A program made the position numbers and the translations under genes. A stretch of 64,000 nucleotides of DNA from Bugulina stolonifera (Eukaryota > Bryozoa > Gymnolaemata > Cheilostomatida > Bugulidae): contig OW285195.1 in the NCBI GenBank assembly GCA_935421135.1, positions 11,438,391-11,502,390 of the forward strand, in the 5' to 3' direction. The notes under the pieces were generated by a model. It saw only the letters and a list, made by a program, of their open reading frames with translations. It had not been told where the DNA came from and did no database searches. Positions 48,506-59,149 of the stretch are shown piece after piece; the stretch's first letter is position 1, and the number at the start of each line of letters is the position of its first letter.

Positions 48506-50119
48506 TCAGAGAGCCTTCTTTTTTCGATTTTCGGACTTGGCTGAAGAGGCACCTACTTTTGTTGATCTTTTGGCTGAATGACAACAGGATGAGGTCGAAC
48601 CAGGTTTGCAATTCTCTTCCTCATCAGAGCTGGGTAACGGCAGGCGGATGACCTTTGTAGTGACCTTGTAGTTCAGATGGTCAACAGGAAGGTTGAAGCG
48701 AGTTAAGAGCGAATGCAAGACTGCTTCCTTACAATTTAGATTAGAAAACTTTCTCTCGAAGACCTTCTCATCAACATTCTTTATTCCCGGAGAGGAAATA
48801 GGGAGGGCTCCCATTTCAATGAGTAAAGTGCCTTCTGTTTCTATACCCTTTTGTGTGATAGCAGAGACGACATATGGATATTTACTCTGAGCATCAGGTT
48901 CACTGAAAAATTGATAGTGATAGCGGCAGGGAACTTTTGGCAGACGGCTAAATGAAACGACGTGTTGTAGAGGGAGGCAATCTGTATAAGCAGTTGCATC
49001 ATCAGGTAATGGATTTATGAGTTTCACTTCCAACAAACGATCTCGAAGAGATCTACTGATTGGGTGAGTCATAAATTTTAACCATTCCGAGGAACACTGC
49101 ATGGGAAAGTGTAAACTGGCATCTAATTCAAAGCATAGAGTTTGCATGTATTTACCTCTGCCAGATTTTCCGTCTAATTCCACTTTTCCTTTCACACGGT
49201 TAATCATATGTCCTGAAACAATCATTTTTGATGCAAGAAATGATTTTTCATCCCTAAAGTCATCCTTAAATGAAGAGGAGACTTTGTATTTCATGTGCTC
49301 CTTTGGACCCCTCTGATTTTTCAACTTCCTGTGCTTGACATCGACCTGTGATATGCTGTCCATTCTTAACCTCCACAATTCAGAGAAAACAGTCATACCA
49401 TGTTTTACAGACATCCTTGAGAAAATCTGAAAAGTTTTTATCCAGTTGGAGTCTTCACAACGACCGACATTAGGATCAAATATTGCCAATTCTTTGACCA
49501 TTAACAAATATAAATTAGTTGAAAATACGAACAAAATCGTTGCCTTAATTGGAAAATTACTGTCCTTCATAATGTCTAGAAGTAGTTCCTTAAGAATTTT
49601 CTCCTGCTTGATAAGATCTGAATACGGTGCATTATCCGGTTTCTCAGACTTCTTTGGTTGGTAGTCATGTAGAATAAAGCACAACACCCCGTTTAGCTCT
49701 GCACATATTTTGGACAACTCTGGGCTAAGTTTTTTTGGGTGGAGAATCTTGGTTAAAGATTCCTGGATCCTCCAAATATAATTTGATTCTTCACCTCCGT
49801 CAAATGTAAACACACAAACATCAAGTGCTGTAGGTGGGCAACATGCAAGTGCTAATGTCAAATTTTTAATCTGATTATGTGATGTTTGATTTTCTAGAAT
49901 AGAACTCCAGTTAAACCCGTTAATATCATCTTCTCTCACATTAAACTTTGTCTCTCGCACTCCGTCTTTGCTGACCAGAGTTGACCACAAGGAAGAGCTG
50001 CTTGCTTCAGAAGATAGTTGAGTCTCAGTAGACTTTAAAATTTCTGCGATTTCTTCGGTTAATACACTTGATCGACGAATAAAGTCTACATATGCTGCAG
50101 TGGTATTGGATTCAGCCAT
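48506..50119 (-). CDS. intronless cluster protein D (537 aa from MAES start)
   Basis: The frame opens at 50182, but I choose the ATG at 50119 because it gives the MAES start shared with the paralogues at 39663, 52459 and 56174. The helical domain has CCPPTALDVCVFTF, TNLYLLMVKELAIFD and VFSELWRLRMDSIS. The second half has LHFPMQCSSEWLKFMTHP and GTLLIEMGALP. The C-terminus is basic (SENRKKKAL), in the same place as HQKKRAK of B. There is no signal peptide. It is an intermediate branch, closer to B and E than A and C are. Function unknown. Confidence 0.87.
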   Translation of the reverse strand: MAESNTTAAYVDFIRRSSVLTEEIAEILKSTETQLSSEASSSSLWSTLVSKDGVRETKFNVREDDINGFNWSSILENQTSHNQIKNLTLALACCPPTALDVCVFTFDGGEESNYIWRIQESLTKILHPKKLSPELSKICAELNGVLCFILHDYQPKKSEKPDNAPYSDLIKQEKILKELLLDIMKDSNFPIKATILFVFSTNLYLLMVKELAIFDPNVGRCEDSNWIKTFQIFSRMSVKHGMTVFSELWRLRMDSISQVDVKHRKLKNQRGPKEHMKYKVSSSFKDDFRDEKSFLASKMIVSGHMINRVKGKVELDGKSGRGKYMQTLCFELDASLHFPMQCSSEWLKFMTHPISRSLRDRLLEVKLINPLPDDATAYTDCLPLQHVVSFSRLPKVPCRYHYQFFSEPDAQSKYPYVVSAITQKGIETEGTLLIEMGALPISSPGIKNVDEKVFERKFSNLNCKEAVLHSLLTRFNLPVDHLNYKVTTKVIRLPLPSSDEEENCKPGSTSSCCHSAKRSTKVGASSAKSENRKKKAL

Positions 50120-50182
50120 CTTGTAGCTCTGGCTGGTCACTAAAATGATGACAAAGTATGAACTTTCGTCAAAGTTTTCCAC

Positions 50183-51679
50183 AGAGGTATTGATTCTCCA
50201 CTGGGCGATTAGGAACTTTAAAATGGGTGCTATGCTGCTTTTCTCTAAAAGCAGGCTGCAGCTAGTTTAATCAGGTAAGCTGAGCTTCCTTAAAATGATA
50301 ATATGGCTTTTAGTGATTAACACACTCTAGCTGTACACTCACTTAGGGAACTTAGCTTTACAATCTCCTATCTTTTGCTGTACTATTTTTAGTTCTTCAA
50401 CTCATGCAAGAAATAAAAGCGATGATAATCTGGCAATGAAAAAAGTCACTGAGTATACTTTGTAAATATAACTATATTTTCATATCTGATAACTCACACT
50501 GGTGAAGTTCCCAATTATAATGTTCGTACACGTAAAAAAATGTATTCTGCTCTAATTATTATTTACTTTAATACAAGTTTATTGTTGATATTGTAACACT
50601 TTCTAAGAGCTATGAAATAGGATGTAGAAAGGCAAATCGCAGCATTATTGTAAGACGTGCGTCAGAGGGTCGAGAGTGGTCTATCAACGCTATCTATTAT
50701 TACATTTGCTGAATTAATGATATTGTTGACTAGCCAGAGTTCTACTTGCCGACTTACATGTACACAAGTATGATTCTAGCCAATGGTATGCGTGTTGTTC
50801 AACCAAAGTCAACCATCCTTGTTTCGAGGGAATTAGTGTATCAGTACTCGGCATGGGTGGAATGTCAAGTTCTACGGTGCTTAGAATTTACTAAGGCTAT
50901 GGGGGCACCTTGCCCAAGTTGCCAATTTTAGCTTCAATGTACGATGTACATCACAAATGAAGCTGTGACCAGCAATGAACAGCAACCACTTCCTAAAACA
51001 GTGCAAGGATAGGTCATTTATCAGATAAATAGTCACATTTATGTTAAAATGTCTAGTCAAAGCATGAGGTAAAGTAACAAGTTGTAAATAGAACACACCA
51101 AGCACTGTACAAAGACATGGTATGTAGAGTAATGCAAGCATAAAGAGTGTGTCCAATAAGATTGGATAACGTTGGAATGAGATCTTTTTGGATAAATCTG
51201 TGGTCAGTGATTAACTCAAGCTCATGATTATAACAATCAAATAAAACTCGTATGACACTCGTATGACACACGTATGATACTCGTATGAGACTCGTATGAC
51301 ACTCGTATGACACTCGTATGAAACACGTATGACATTCGTATAACACTAATACGACACTAATATAACATCTCTCTGTCATTGGTTGGCTGATACAATGTTA
51401 CATTCTAGTAATTGGATTGGCTCACAGTGATTGTGCGTAAACATACAGGTGCTAGCTGACACATCACAATACATTTATTCAGCGTGTTTTACATGAAATT
51501 TAGAGTTGTGTCATCGGTGCTTGAGGGCTTAGCCAGTACCATGGGCTTGGCTAATATTTTGGTAATAAAATCAATTAGTAACATTTTATTTTTGGTCTGT
51601 GCCGTTTTTTAACTGTTGTATGAAAATCTTAGCCAATGTCCCACCAATGTGTAATAATATAAAAAATTTGCCAAATAAT
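50183..51679. other. intergenic, no gene seen
   Basis: The 5' flank of gene D followed by AT-rich DNA up to duplication copy 2. It includes the 11-bp array at 51246-51369. Frames at 50746-50931, 50881-51379 and 51599-51799 show no coding signs; one of them is driven by the array. Confidence 0.5.
51246..51369. repeat. 11-bp minisatellite (actcgtatgac), about 11 copies
   Basis: Consecutive 11-base units actcgtatgac, with acacgtatgat, attcgtataac and actaatacgac variants that decay toward the right end. Confidence 0.9.
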
Positions 51680-54600
51680 TGGTTCAGTAGGGATACTATT
51701 TGCAGTCAATGTTTTAGACCACCAAAACACAAAAACCCAATATTCATCATTATAATAATAGATGCTCCTCACATTGTTAGCATTAGATTGAGGACATGAT
51801 ATCCATTATAATATATGTGAGAAGCTTGTTACACAGTATAGTTGAACTATTATTATACAATCAGGTAGTTTGAGAGATTTAGAGGAAGTATTTACTGTAG
51901 GGTTGGTCTAATCTTTGATTTCTGTAGGAGGGGTGGATGTCCAACTTGTTTAAAGTGTTATAGTCTACTACATGTACATGTACAGACTGCACAGGGATGT
52001 ATACATGATACTTGATTAGATGTAGAAGATTCATGTCTATTAATGCAATAAAATGTATAAATACATGCACATCTACAAAGTTATATCATAAAATTAGTAA
52101 ATTAAACCAAATCTACAATCTAGCTACTTGGTTTGTAATTTCATTTTTATTTCCAGAACATATTTTTTATCTATTACTGCCACTACTGTATTTTTAGATT
52201 AAATATACGTTTGCACGTTAAATAAAGCTTATGTGCTTTTCAAATTTGTTTCAATATGGTATGTTTGCATAAAATATAAATAAGAAAACTAAAATAGTTG
52301 GATATTCTAAGAGAGACACTATATATTTTGGGACTTCTAGCAAGAAATAAAAAATTCACTAAAAGTAGAAGTACTGAGTTGTCAAGATAGCCCAAACATG
52401 TACTTATGTATGTGAATACGGAATATAATTGAAATACAGTTTATTTGGCCTGCTTATTTTAATGTTTCGGCTTTGTAAGGGATTTACCAGCTTTGCCATC
52501 TGGGGTTCCTCTTTCTGGCGATGTTTGCTCGGAGGAGCTCAATGAAGCCGCAGAGTTTTGGTTGGGACCAAATGTAGACGGCACGGACCATAGTCTATCC
52601 CCTCTAAAGTAGTGTAGGTGATCAGCAGGCAATTCGTACGCAGTTAATACACTCCACAAGAATTCGTCATTATTATGTAAATATATCCGCTCTTTCTCAA
52701 GCAATGGTTCTGTAACTACATTATCAAAGTAGGAAAGCTTGGTGGAAACAGGTATTGCGCCATACTCTATTAATGCAGTTCCTTCCTTCTCTATACTCTT
52801 TTCTGTTACAGCACACAGAACGTATGGATACCTACTAAAAATCTCAGCCACATTGGGAAAGAGATTGTGGTAGTTACAGCCAGTTATAGGTAGAGGCTTG
52901 AACGAAACTACAGGAGTTAGTTCTTGAGCAGTTACTTTTGGTGTAGATTCTTTCTCATTAAATGCATAGATTTGTTTCACCAATAGCAGTCGACCCTCAA
53001 GTGACCTGTAGATAGGGTACATAGTTAGTTGCAACCAATACGACGAACAGCACATGGGAAAATATAAATGTGTATCTAGTTCCTGACATACATATTTCAC
53101 ATATGAATTTCTGCTAGAATTTCCTTCTGCTAATAGTTTTTCCTTTACTTCAAGAATATCATCAGCTGAGGATGTTGTTTTTGCACCAACAAGAGATCCC
53201 TCACCTCTGAAATCGTCTTTCCATACAGCAGTTAACTTGTATGAAGGTTTACATCTTGAAGAATTTTGCTTGGTCACAATTTGCTTTATGTTAACTTGTG
53301 ATATGGCTTTAGATCTTACTGTCCATATCTCTGTGAATTTAGTCAATGCATGTTTCACACACATCTTTGAGACTACCATCATGACTCTAACCCAATCGGA
53401 ATCTTCACATTGCTTGGCACTGAAGTCAAACATTGCCAATTCTTTGACAATTAATAAGTATAGGTTGACTGAAAATACAAACAGAATCGATGCTTTGGTT
53501 GGAAAATTGTCATCTTTCATTATTTCTAGCAACATTCCTTTGAGAGTTTGTTCCTGCCTGGCCAAATCAGAGAAAGGCGCCTTTCTGGGTTCCTCTAACT
53601 TCCTTGGCTGATAAATATTTAAGATGAAGTACAAAATTCCATTCAGTGTTGTACACATATCGAAAATTTTTTGACTTGGTTCCAGTGGATGAAATAGCCG
53701 AGTTAAGGATTCTTGGACTTTCCTGATGTAATTTGCATCTTTACCCCCATCAAAAGTGAAGACACAGACGTCAAGTGCTGTAGGTGGACAGCACATTAAA
53801 GCCAAGGTGAGATTTCTTATCTGTTCCCGAGAAGTTGGATTTTTTTCCAAGTGCATCCAGTAAAACTTCTTTACGTCTAATTCTGTCATGTCAAATGGGA
53901 TATCGGGTAAACCTTTCTTTACAGGAAATACATACTTCCACGTAGTCGCATCTGGCCCACTAGAACATAATTCTATTTTATTGAGCTTTGAAAGATGGCG
54001 GATCTCCTGACCAATTAGAATTGATCTTTGGTTGAAAGCTGACAAAGTAGTGTTACTAGATCCACTTTCTGCTGAAGTATTTGATATCTCATCTGATTTA
54101 ACCTCAGGAGAAGCCTGTGATTCGGCCATTTTATGAATAAAATACTAAATAGCAGCTTCTATGTTCAAAGAGTGCACACAATGCAATGCAACTTTAGTTT
54201 TTGCTAGCTACATATAATATAATGTAAACTTGTATTTGATAGCTTTAATACACACAGGATTGAAACTATGCTTTTTTTGCCACAAGCAGGCGCCAGCTGC
54301 GCCTAATCGAGTAGCTGGCAGAGAATTTGAGTTTTCTCACATACATGTAGCTCAACTGTTCATGACCTTGCACTATGAAACCCAAAGCTCATGAAAATTG
54401 AGTATTCTCAATATTTCTTTACTGCTAGTATTGAGCTATGAGAATATTGTGGTGAAACAGCCTCCGTGGTAATGGCTTCCCTGGGCTAGCTACACTGACA
54501 TTGACCTTGCATACATACATGTATTGACACTTATCCATATTATCAATTGATTTGAGAAATCAGACACGAGTACAGTTCGTTCTACCTACACCCCATACTT

Positions 54601-54870
54601 GCTGCAAAGTTACTGTACATTTATTCTTTGGTCACAGAAGTTGTTAAAAGTAAATTAACATGTTTGTGGATGTTTACATGTACAGTTCAAGGAGAATTTC
54701 TCCAGAAGACTAATGAATAGAATAATATCAACAACAAGATGGTTAAATTTATTAATCAACTGGCAGTTTTATGGTTAATTTTGCACAAAAGTTTTAAAGG
54801 AGAATAATTATTTTGAAAAACGACTCTGTCCAAGATTGTGATTTTTTATTACAACCACAGACAATGGAAG
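51680..54870. repeat. segmental duplication, copy 2 (contains gene E)
   Basis: Matches 38832-42960 in the same orientation (see copy 1), lacking the LTR-like insertion and the local doubling. It therefore preserves the older arrangement at both places. Confidence 0.88.
52459..54129 (-). CDS. intronless cluster protein E (556 aa), C-terminal basic tail lost
   Basis: Complete frame from the MAES start. It is very similar to B over its whole length, with the same CCPPTALDVC segment, helical domain (VNLYLLIVKELAMFD, KFTEIWTVRS), LYFPMCCSSYWLQLTMYP and GTALIEYGAIP. Near the N-terminus it lacks a few residues present in B. At the end B has CAA AAG AAG CGA GCC AAA TGA where E has TAA AAT AAG CAG GCC AAA TAA. 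A Gln codon has thus become a stop and the basic tail is missing. The frame remains open up to that point, so the gene may still be functional. Confidence 0.87.
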   Translation of the reverse strand: MAESQASPEVKSDEISNTSAESGSSNTTLSAFNQRSILIGQEIRHLSKLNKIELCSSGPDATTWKYVFPVKKGLPDIPFDMTELDVKKFYWMHLEKNPTSREQIRNLTLALMCCPPTALDVCVFTFDGGKDANYIRKVQESLTRLFHPLEPSQKIFDMCTTLNGILYFILNIYQPRKLEEPRKAPFSDLARQEQTLKGMLLEIMKDDNFPTKASILFVFSVNLYLLIVKELAMFDFSAKQCEDSDWVRVMMVVSKMCVKHALTKFTEIWTVRSKAISQVNIKQIVTKQNSSRCKPSYKLTAVWKDDFRGEGSLVGAKTTSSADDILEVKEKLLAEGNSSRNSYVKYVCQELDTHLYFPMCCSSYWLQLTMYPIYRSLEGRLLLVKQIYAFNEKESTPKVTAQELTPVVSFKPLPITGCNYHNLFPNVAEIFSRYPYVLCAVTEKSIEKEGTALIEYGAIPVSTKLSYFDNVVTEPLLEKERIYLHNNDEFLWSVLTAYELPADHLHYFRGDRLWSVPSTFGPNQNSAASLSSSEQTSPERGTPDGKAGKSLTKPKH

Positions 54871-56173
54871 TAAAATTTGATGATGATAACCTATTCAACC
54901 AAACACACCTACAGCTTCCCCTCACGACTTTCCGCGATTCACTTTTAGAGCTGAATAACACTTGCATATCGCAGCATACCTGGTAATGAAATCTCATTTA
55001 TGTGAATGAATATTTCATTTTAGGCCGGAGTGAAGGATCATCTCTGTTTGGAAAGATTTTGATGTAAACCTGTGCATTGTGCATACTTGTGTACAAGGTA
55101 GCATAACTCCTTCCTCAACTCTGACGATATTTGAAAGTAGCAAAAATAGTTTTGACTGGAGTGATCCATTGTTTCTTCCATTGTCTTTGTTAGGGCTAGC
55201 TAATGAGCTCTACAGTTGCATTCACATCTACATGTAGATGTAGATGTAGCTCCATAAGCTACATTGTTACCAAAGATTTTGCTCAAGAATTTTGGTGAAG
55301 AACAAAGGCTACGATTTGCGGTATATTCACAAGTTTACATAAATGGTCTGATGGTCTGATGTCATGTCACGTGAGCACATTACTTGGAGTTTACTGTGAT
55401 CACTCCACACCTGACTGGAATAATATTCATTCTTTTCAGTTAATTTACTATCTCAAGTGCTGGTGATGTTGCTATTGTATTGTTTTTAAATTGTGACATT
55501 TTATAATACACAATGATTATACATGTCCCCAATGTTCATTCTAATACATGTGCACAATACAAAATGGTTGTTGCATTAGAAGATTCTAGAGGATCAACTG
55601 TCTGGTATGGACAGTATTATTTTAATCTGCTGGAGTTGTATTTATGGAGTTGTGCTCTTTTAGGATTATTTGTTGACAAGAGAAGACAACTATATTGCCT
55701 ACTTTAGTTGTTTAGATTTCCACAAAATCTTGTAGGATATTTTGCGATTTTGCCATGTTATATACATGTAAATGTATGTTTTTTATGGTTATGGGCATAG
55801 ACTAGACGTAAAATGGTGTCCACTGTTAAAACTACTTCACCTGTCTGTTGACTAATGGCAGGAATATTTTAGTCCACTAATAATAGTTTGAGATTCTCAC
55901 AATAAAATCTATTGGTTATAGAATACTAGATAAGCCCACATGTTTAAGTAATAATCATGTATGGACAATGAAGTAAAACAGCCGAAGCTTAAAAAATTCA
56001 ATGATTGACCTTTTAACCAATTTCTACATTGTTCACTACAATTGCTGCTAAAATAACTTGACTACGTTCTACTGTAAATAAATTCATTGGTTATAGTACA
56101 TAGGATTACTGATATAAAACTTGTAAATTATACCAAATAAATTACTTCAATCTTCTAATCAAGTTACAGTGTT
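54871..56173. other. intergenic, no gene seen
   Basis: DNA between duplication copy 2 and the 3' end of gene F. The frame at 55513-55707 has no support. An agatgtagatgtag short repeat lies near 55232. Confidence 0.5.
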
Positions 56174-57997
56174 TTAATCAGCTCGCCTTTTCTCATGTTT
56201 GTACTTTGCTGGCTCTGCTTTGTCTTTTGAAGATGCAATTTCTGCCGAAGGTTTATCCAAAGTTGCTGCAGTTGGATCAGATTCTGAAGACGTTGGGACC
56301 AGCTGTGGAAGGGCCATGGAGGTCAAATGTTCAGAAGGCAGATTGAATCCTCTCAAAATATTACATAGATTCGTGTGGTGAATGTGTATGTTCTCTACCG
56401 CAAGATTAAATACCTCTTCATTTATGCATTCAATCCCTTTTACACTGACATTAGGAAAAAGCGAACCCAATTCAATTAATACAGTGCCATCATTATCTAT
56501 ACCTTTCTGATTCAGAACGCATGCGGCATAAGGACCGTTCTCAGTGTCGGCCACTCCCTTGCACTGTGAGAAGAATGAGCATCCAAAATTGGGTAAAGGT
56601 TTGAATGACACAGAGACCTCTATAGGCAAGCTCTTTTGAGGTCTTCGATGCCTAGTCCTGTCTTGAGATACTGGTACCACTGTTCCTTCGATAGGCACTT
56701 TAGTTTTATCTGTTGTTGTTCCTTCACCCCACAAAAGGAAGGAATGGATAAAACGGAAACAGACACGCTGACTTTCGATTGAACGGCAGAAAGGACGTGT
56801 AGTAAGGTTAAGCCAGCGTGATGAACATTGCATAGGAGAATGTAAAAGAGAATCCAAAACATAACACATCTGTTGGGTATAATTGTCACGACCTTCTGAA
56901 GCTGCCAAGGTTAACTGAACATTTGTTTCATTTATCTGTTCCTTTTGGACTGTTGCTGTTGCAGCAATCAAGGATTCATCTTGGATAAAACCGTCTTTCC
57001 ATATAGCAGTTAACTTGTACAATGTCTTACCTTCGGGTGACTTGGTTTTTTTCAGCTGTTTCGACTTGATGGTAACATGTGCAATTCCATCAGCTCTGAG
57101 CCTCCAAAGCTCCGTAAAACTAGTCATGGCATGCTTTACACACATTCGGGCAAATACCATTAAAGTTTTAGTCCATTTAGAATCTTCACACTGTCCAACC
57201 TCAGGGTCAAATATGGCCAATTCTTTTAAAAGTAGCAGATATAAATTAGCGGTAAAAACAAACAACATAGTAGCTTTTACTGGAAAGTCCTCATCTTTCA
57301 TGATATCAAGAAGCAGTCTTTGGAGAATGGCTTCGTATTTCTTCAATTCAGCGTAGAGGTTAATCATGTCAAATCGAATCGCTTTTTTTGGCTGATATTC
57401 TTTTAAGATAAAGACCAGAAACTTGTTAAGTGTTGTGCATATAGTGCTTAATTTCCGGCTTAGTTTCTGTGGATGAAATAGCTTAGCTAAAGAGCGTTTA
57501 ATGGTAAGAATGTAATTGGCGCCCTTTTCCTTGTGAAAGGTAAAAACGCAGACGTCAAGGGCTGTCGGTGGGCAGCAATCTAGTGCCAAAGCTAAGTTCT
57601 TGATTTGCTCTGCAGACGTCAGTCTTCCATTAGGCTTATCAGGATAAGCACTCCAGTAGAATCCACCAAAGGAGTCATCAACGCCCTCTTGTAAACCTAT
57701 TGCTCTATCGGGGGAATTGGGATCGCATTCAGAAAAAGAAATTTCCTCACTGTCGTCCTGTTGACCACAAACCAATTTTAAATTGCGAAGCTTGAGAACG
57801 TCTTCAATTTCACGAATTAACAACATTTTCCTATGAACATAGGCTAAATATTCATCGGTCTCATTTTGTAGCTTGACGTCTTCTTCAGATTTACCTTCCC
57901 CTGTATTCTCCTCTGGCTGATACAACTTTAGTGTTTCCACACTTAACCCTAATCTATCAGCCAAGCTCTCCTCTAACATATCGCGTGATTCAGCCAT
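56174..57997 (-). CDS. intronless cluster protein F (607 aa from MAES start)
   Basis: The frame opens at 58045, but the ATG at 57997 gives the family MAES start. The N-terminal 130 residues are Glu-rich. The helical domain has CCPPTALDVCVFTF, TANLYLLLLKELAIFD, which is the closest of all members to the Cry helix-5 consensus, and SFTELWRLRADGI. The second half has LHSPMQCSSRWLNLTTRP, an extra charged insertion of about 30 residues (around 415-445), and GTVLIELGSL. The C-terminus is basic (HEKRRAD). No signal peptide or membrane span. It is the last and longest of the B/D/E/F subgroup. Function unknown. Confidence 0.87.
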   Translation of the reverse strand: MAESRDMLEESLADRLGLSVETLKLYQPEENTGEGKSEEDVKLQNETDEYLAYVHRKMLLIREIEDVLKLRNLKLVCGQQDDSEEISFSECDPNSPDRAIGLQEGVDDSFGGFYWSAYPDKPNGRLTSAEQIKNLALALDCCPPTALDVCVFTFHKEKGANYILTIKRSLAKLFHPQKLSRKLSTICTTLNKFLVFILKEYQPKKAIRFDMINLYAELKKYEAILQRLLLDIMKDEDFPVKATMLFVFTANLYLLLLKELAIFDPEVGQCEDSKWTKTLMVFARMCVKHAMTSFTELWRLRADGIAHVTIKSKQLKKTKSPEGKTLYKLTAIWKDGFIQDESLIAATATVQKEQINETNVQLTLAASEGRDNYTQQMCYVLDSLLHSPMQCSSRWLNLTTRPFCRSIESQRVCFRFIHSFLLWGEGTTTDKTKVPIEGTVVPVSQDRTRHRRPQKSLPIEVSVSFKPLPNFGCSFFSQCKGVADTENGPYAACVLNQKGIDNDGTVLIELGSLFPNVSVKGIECINEEVFNLAVENIHIHHTNLCNILRGFNLPSEHLTSMALPQLVPTSSESDPTAATLDKPSAEIASSKDKAEPAKYKHEKRRAD

Positions 57998-58045
57998 TAT
58001 ATTCAACACGTATTCTACAACTATATTAGCATGTAAAACATTCAC

Positions 58046-59149
58046 AGTGTATCAGATCTGCTGAGAAACTGCAAAACGATACATGGACATGACTTTTATT
58101 TGTGGTCTAGCAGCGGTGCTTTTACTTCAAGCTTCAAGCTGAAAGCACACATTAGCTTGCCAGTGCTGTTTATGACTAAAAGAATTTAAAACATTTTATA
58201 GAATGATACACTATTACTATAAACTTTTCTACATGGCTACATTTTTCCTCTGTTAAATATACAGTGTAATAATATCATTATTAATAATATTACCAATACA
58301 CAGTGTGTGGCCTATGTTAATGTGTATGACTCATTGGCAAAATATTTGCGTATTAATCTTGGGTCAGTTCATTAGCTCTCTATGTGAAACTACATTACAT
58401 GTACATATGCTTCTAATCAAGAGGTCAAATAGCTATTCATTCATGTACATGTATAATATAAGTACATGTCCTTATATACATGTGCATGTACTTATATACA
58501 TGTACATGTATTTACATACATGAATATGTATTTTTTGTCAAACATCTGCATGAACAGAGCCAAACCCTATACCCCCATTCTACTTTCTGGACATTGTACT
58601 AGTTTAAAACATACTATTTCTCTAGATTTCTCCTGAATTACTGGATGGATACACACGCTTTCTAGCATAATATAATTATACATGTACATAAAGTATTAGC
58701 TATCAGACAATGTAACATTGGCAGAAAAATAGACCTTGCATAGGCTTCTTGCAACACTACTACACACGCATATGCACCAGGATTTAGGTCAAAATGTTTT
58801 GCATTAAGAGGATGCCAGTGTTCAATCTACTGGGCTGGCAATTAGAATATAAGATTATAATTTCAACAATAGTATTTTTTTATTCATCACCTAAAATAGC
58901 ATAATACTACATGCATATGTGTATATTGTAGAATAAATTATGTTTGGCCACTACCACATAAAGACATGATTAGTATACATTGTAAAACCAACTGGCTGGG
59001 ATCACAGTATCAAACAGACCATCAATATTACTGTGCTATATGTCCTTTTTAAGTCGGTTCAGTAGAATAGTATTCTATTTTCCTTACTTGATTTCAATGA
59101 CAGTAAATTATTTTCAATAATTCACCATTAAGTAAATTGGTAAAATAAG
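58046..59149. other. intergenic, no gene seen
   Basis: The 5' flank of gene F and AT-rich DNA. A short run of tacatgta units lies at 58443-58530. No coding frame is supported. Confidence 0.5.

Noticed and set aside
35067..58045. Endogenous viral origin of the intronless cluster
   Set aside because: No polymerase, capsid, integrase or protease motifs are seen, and the genes are not bounded by matching LTRs as a unit.
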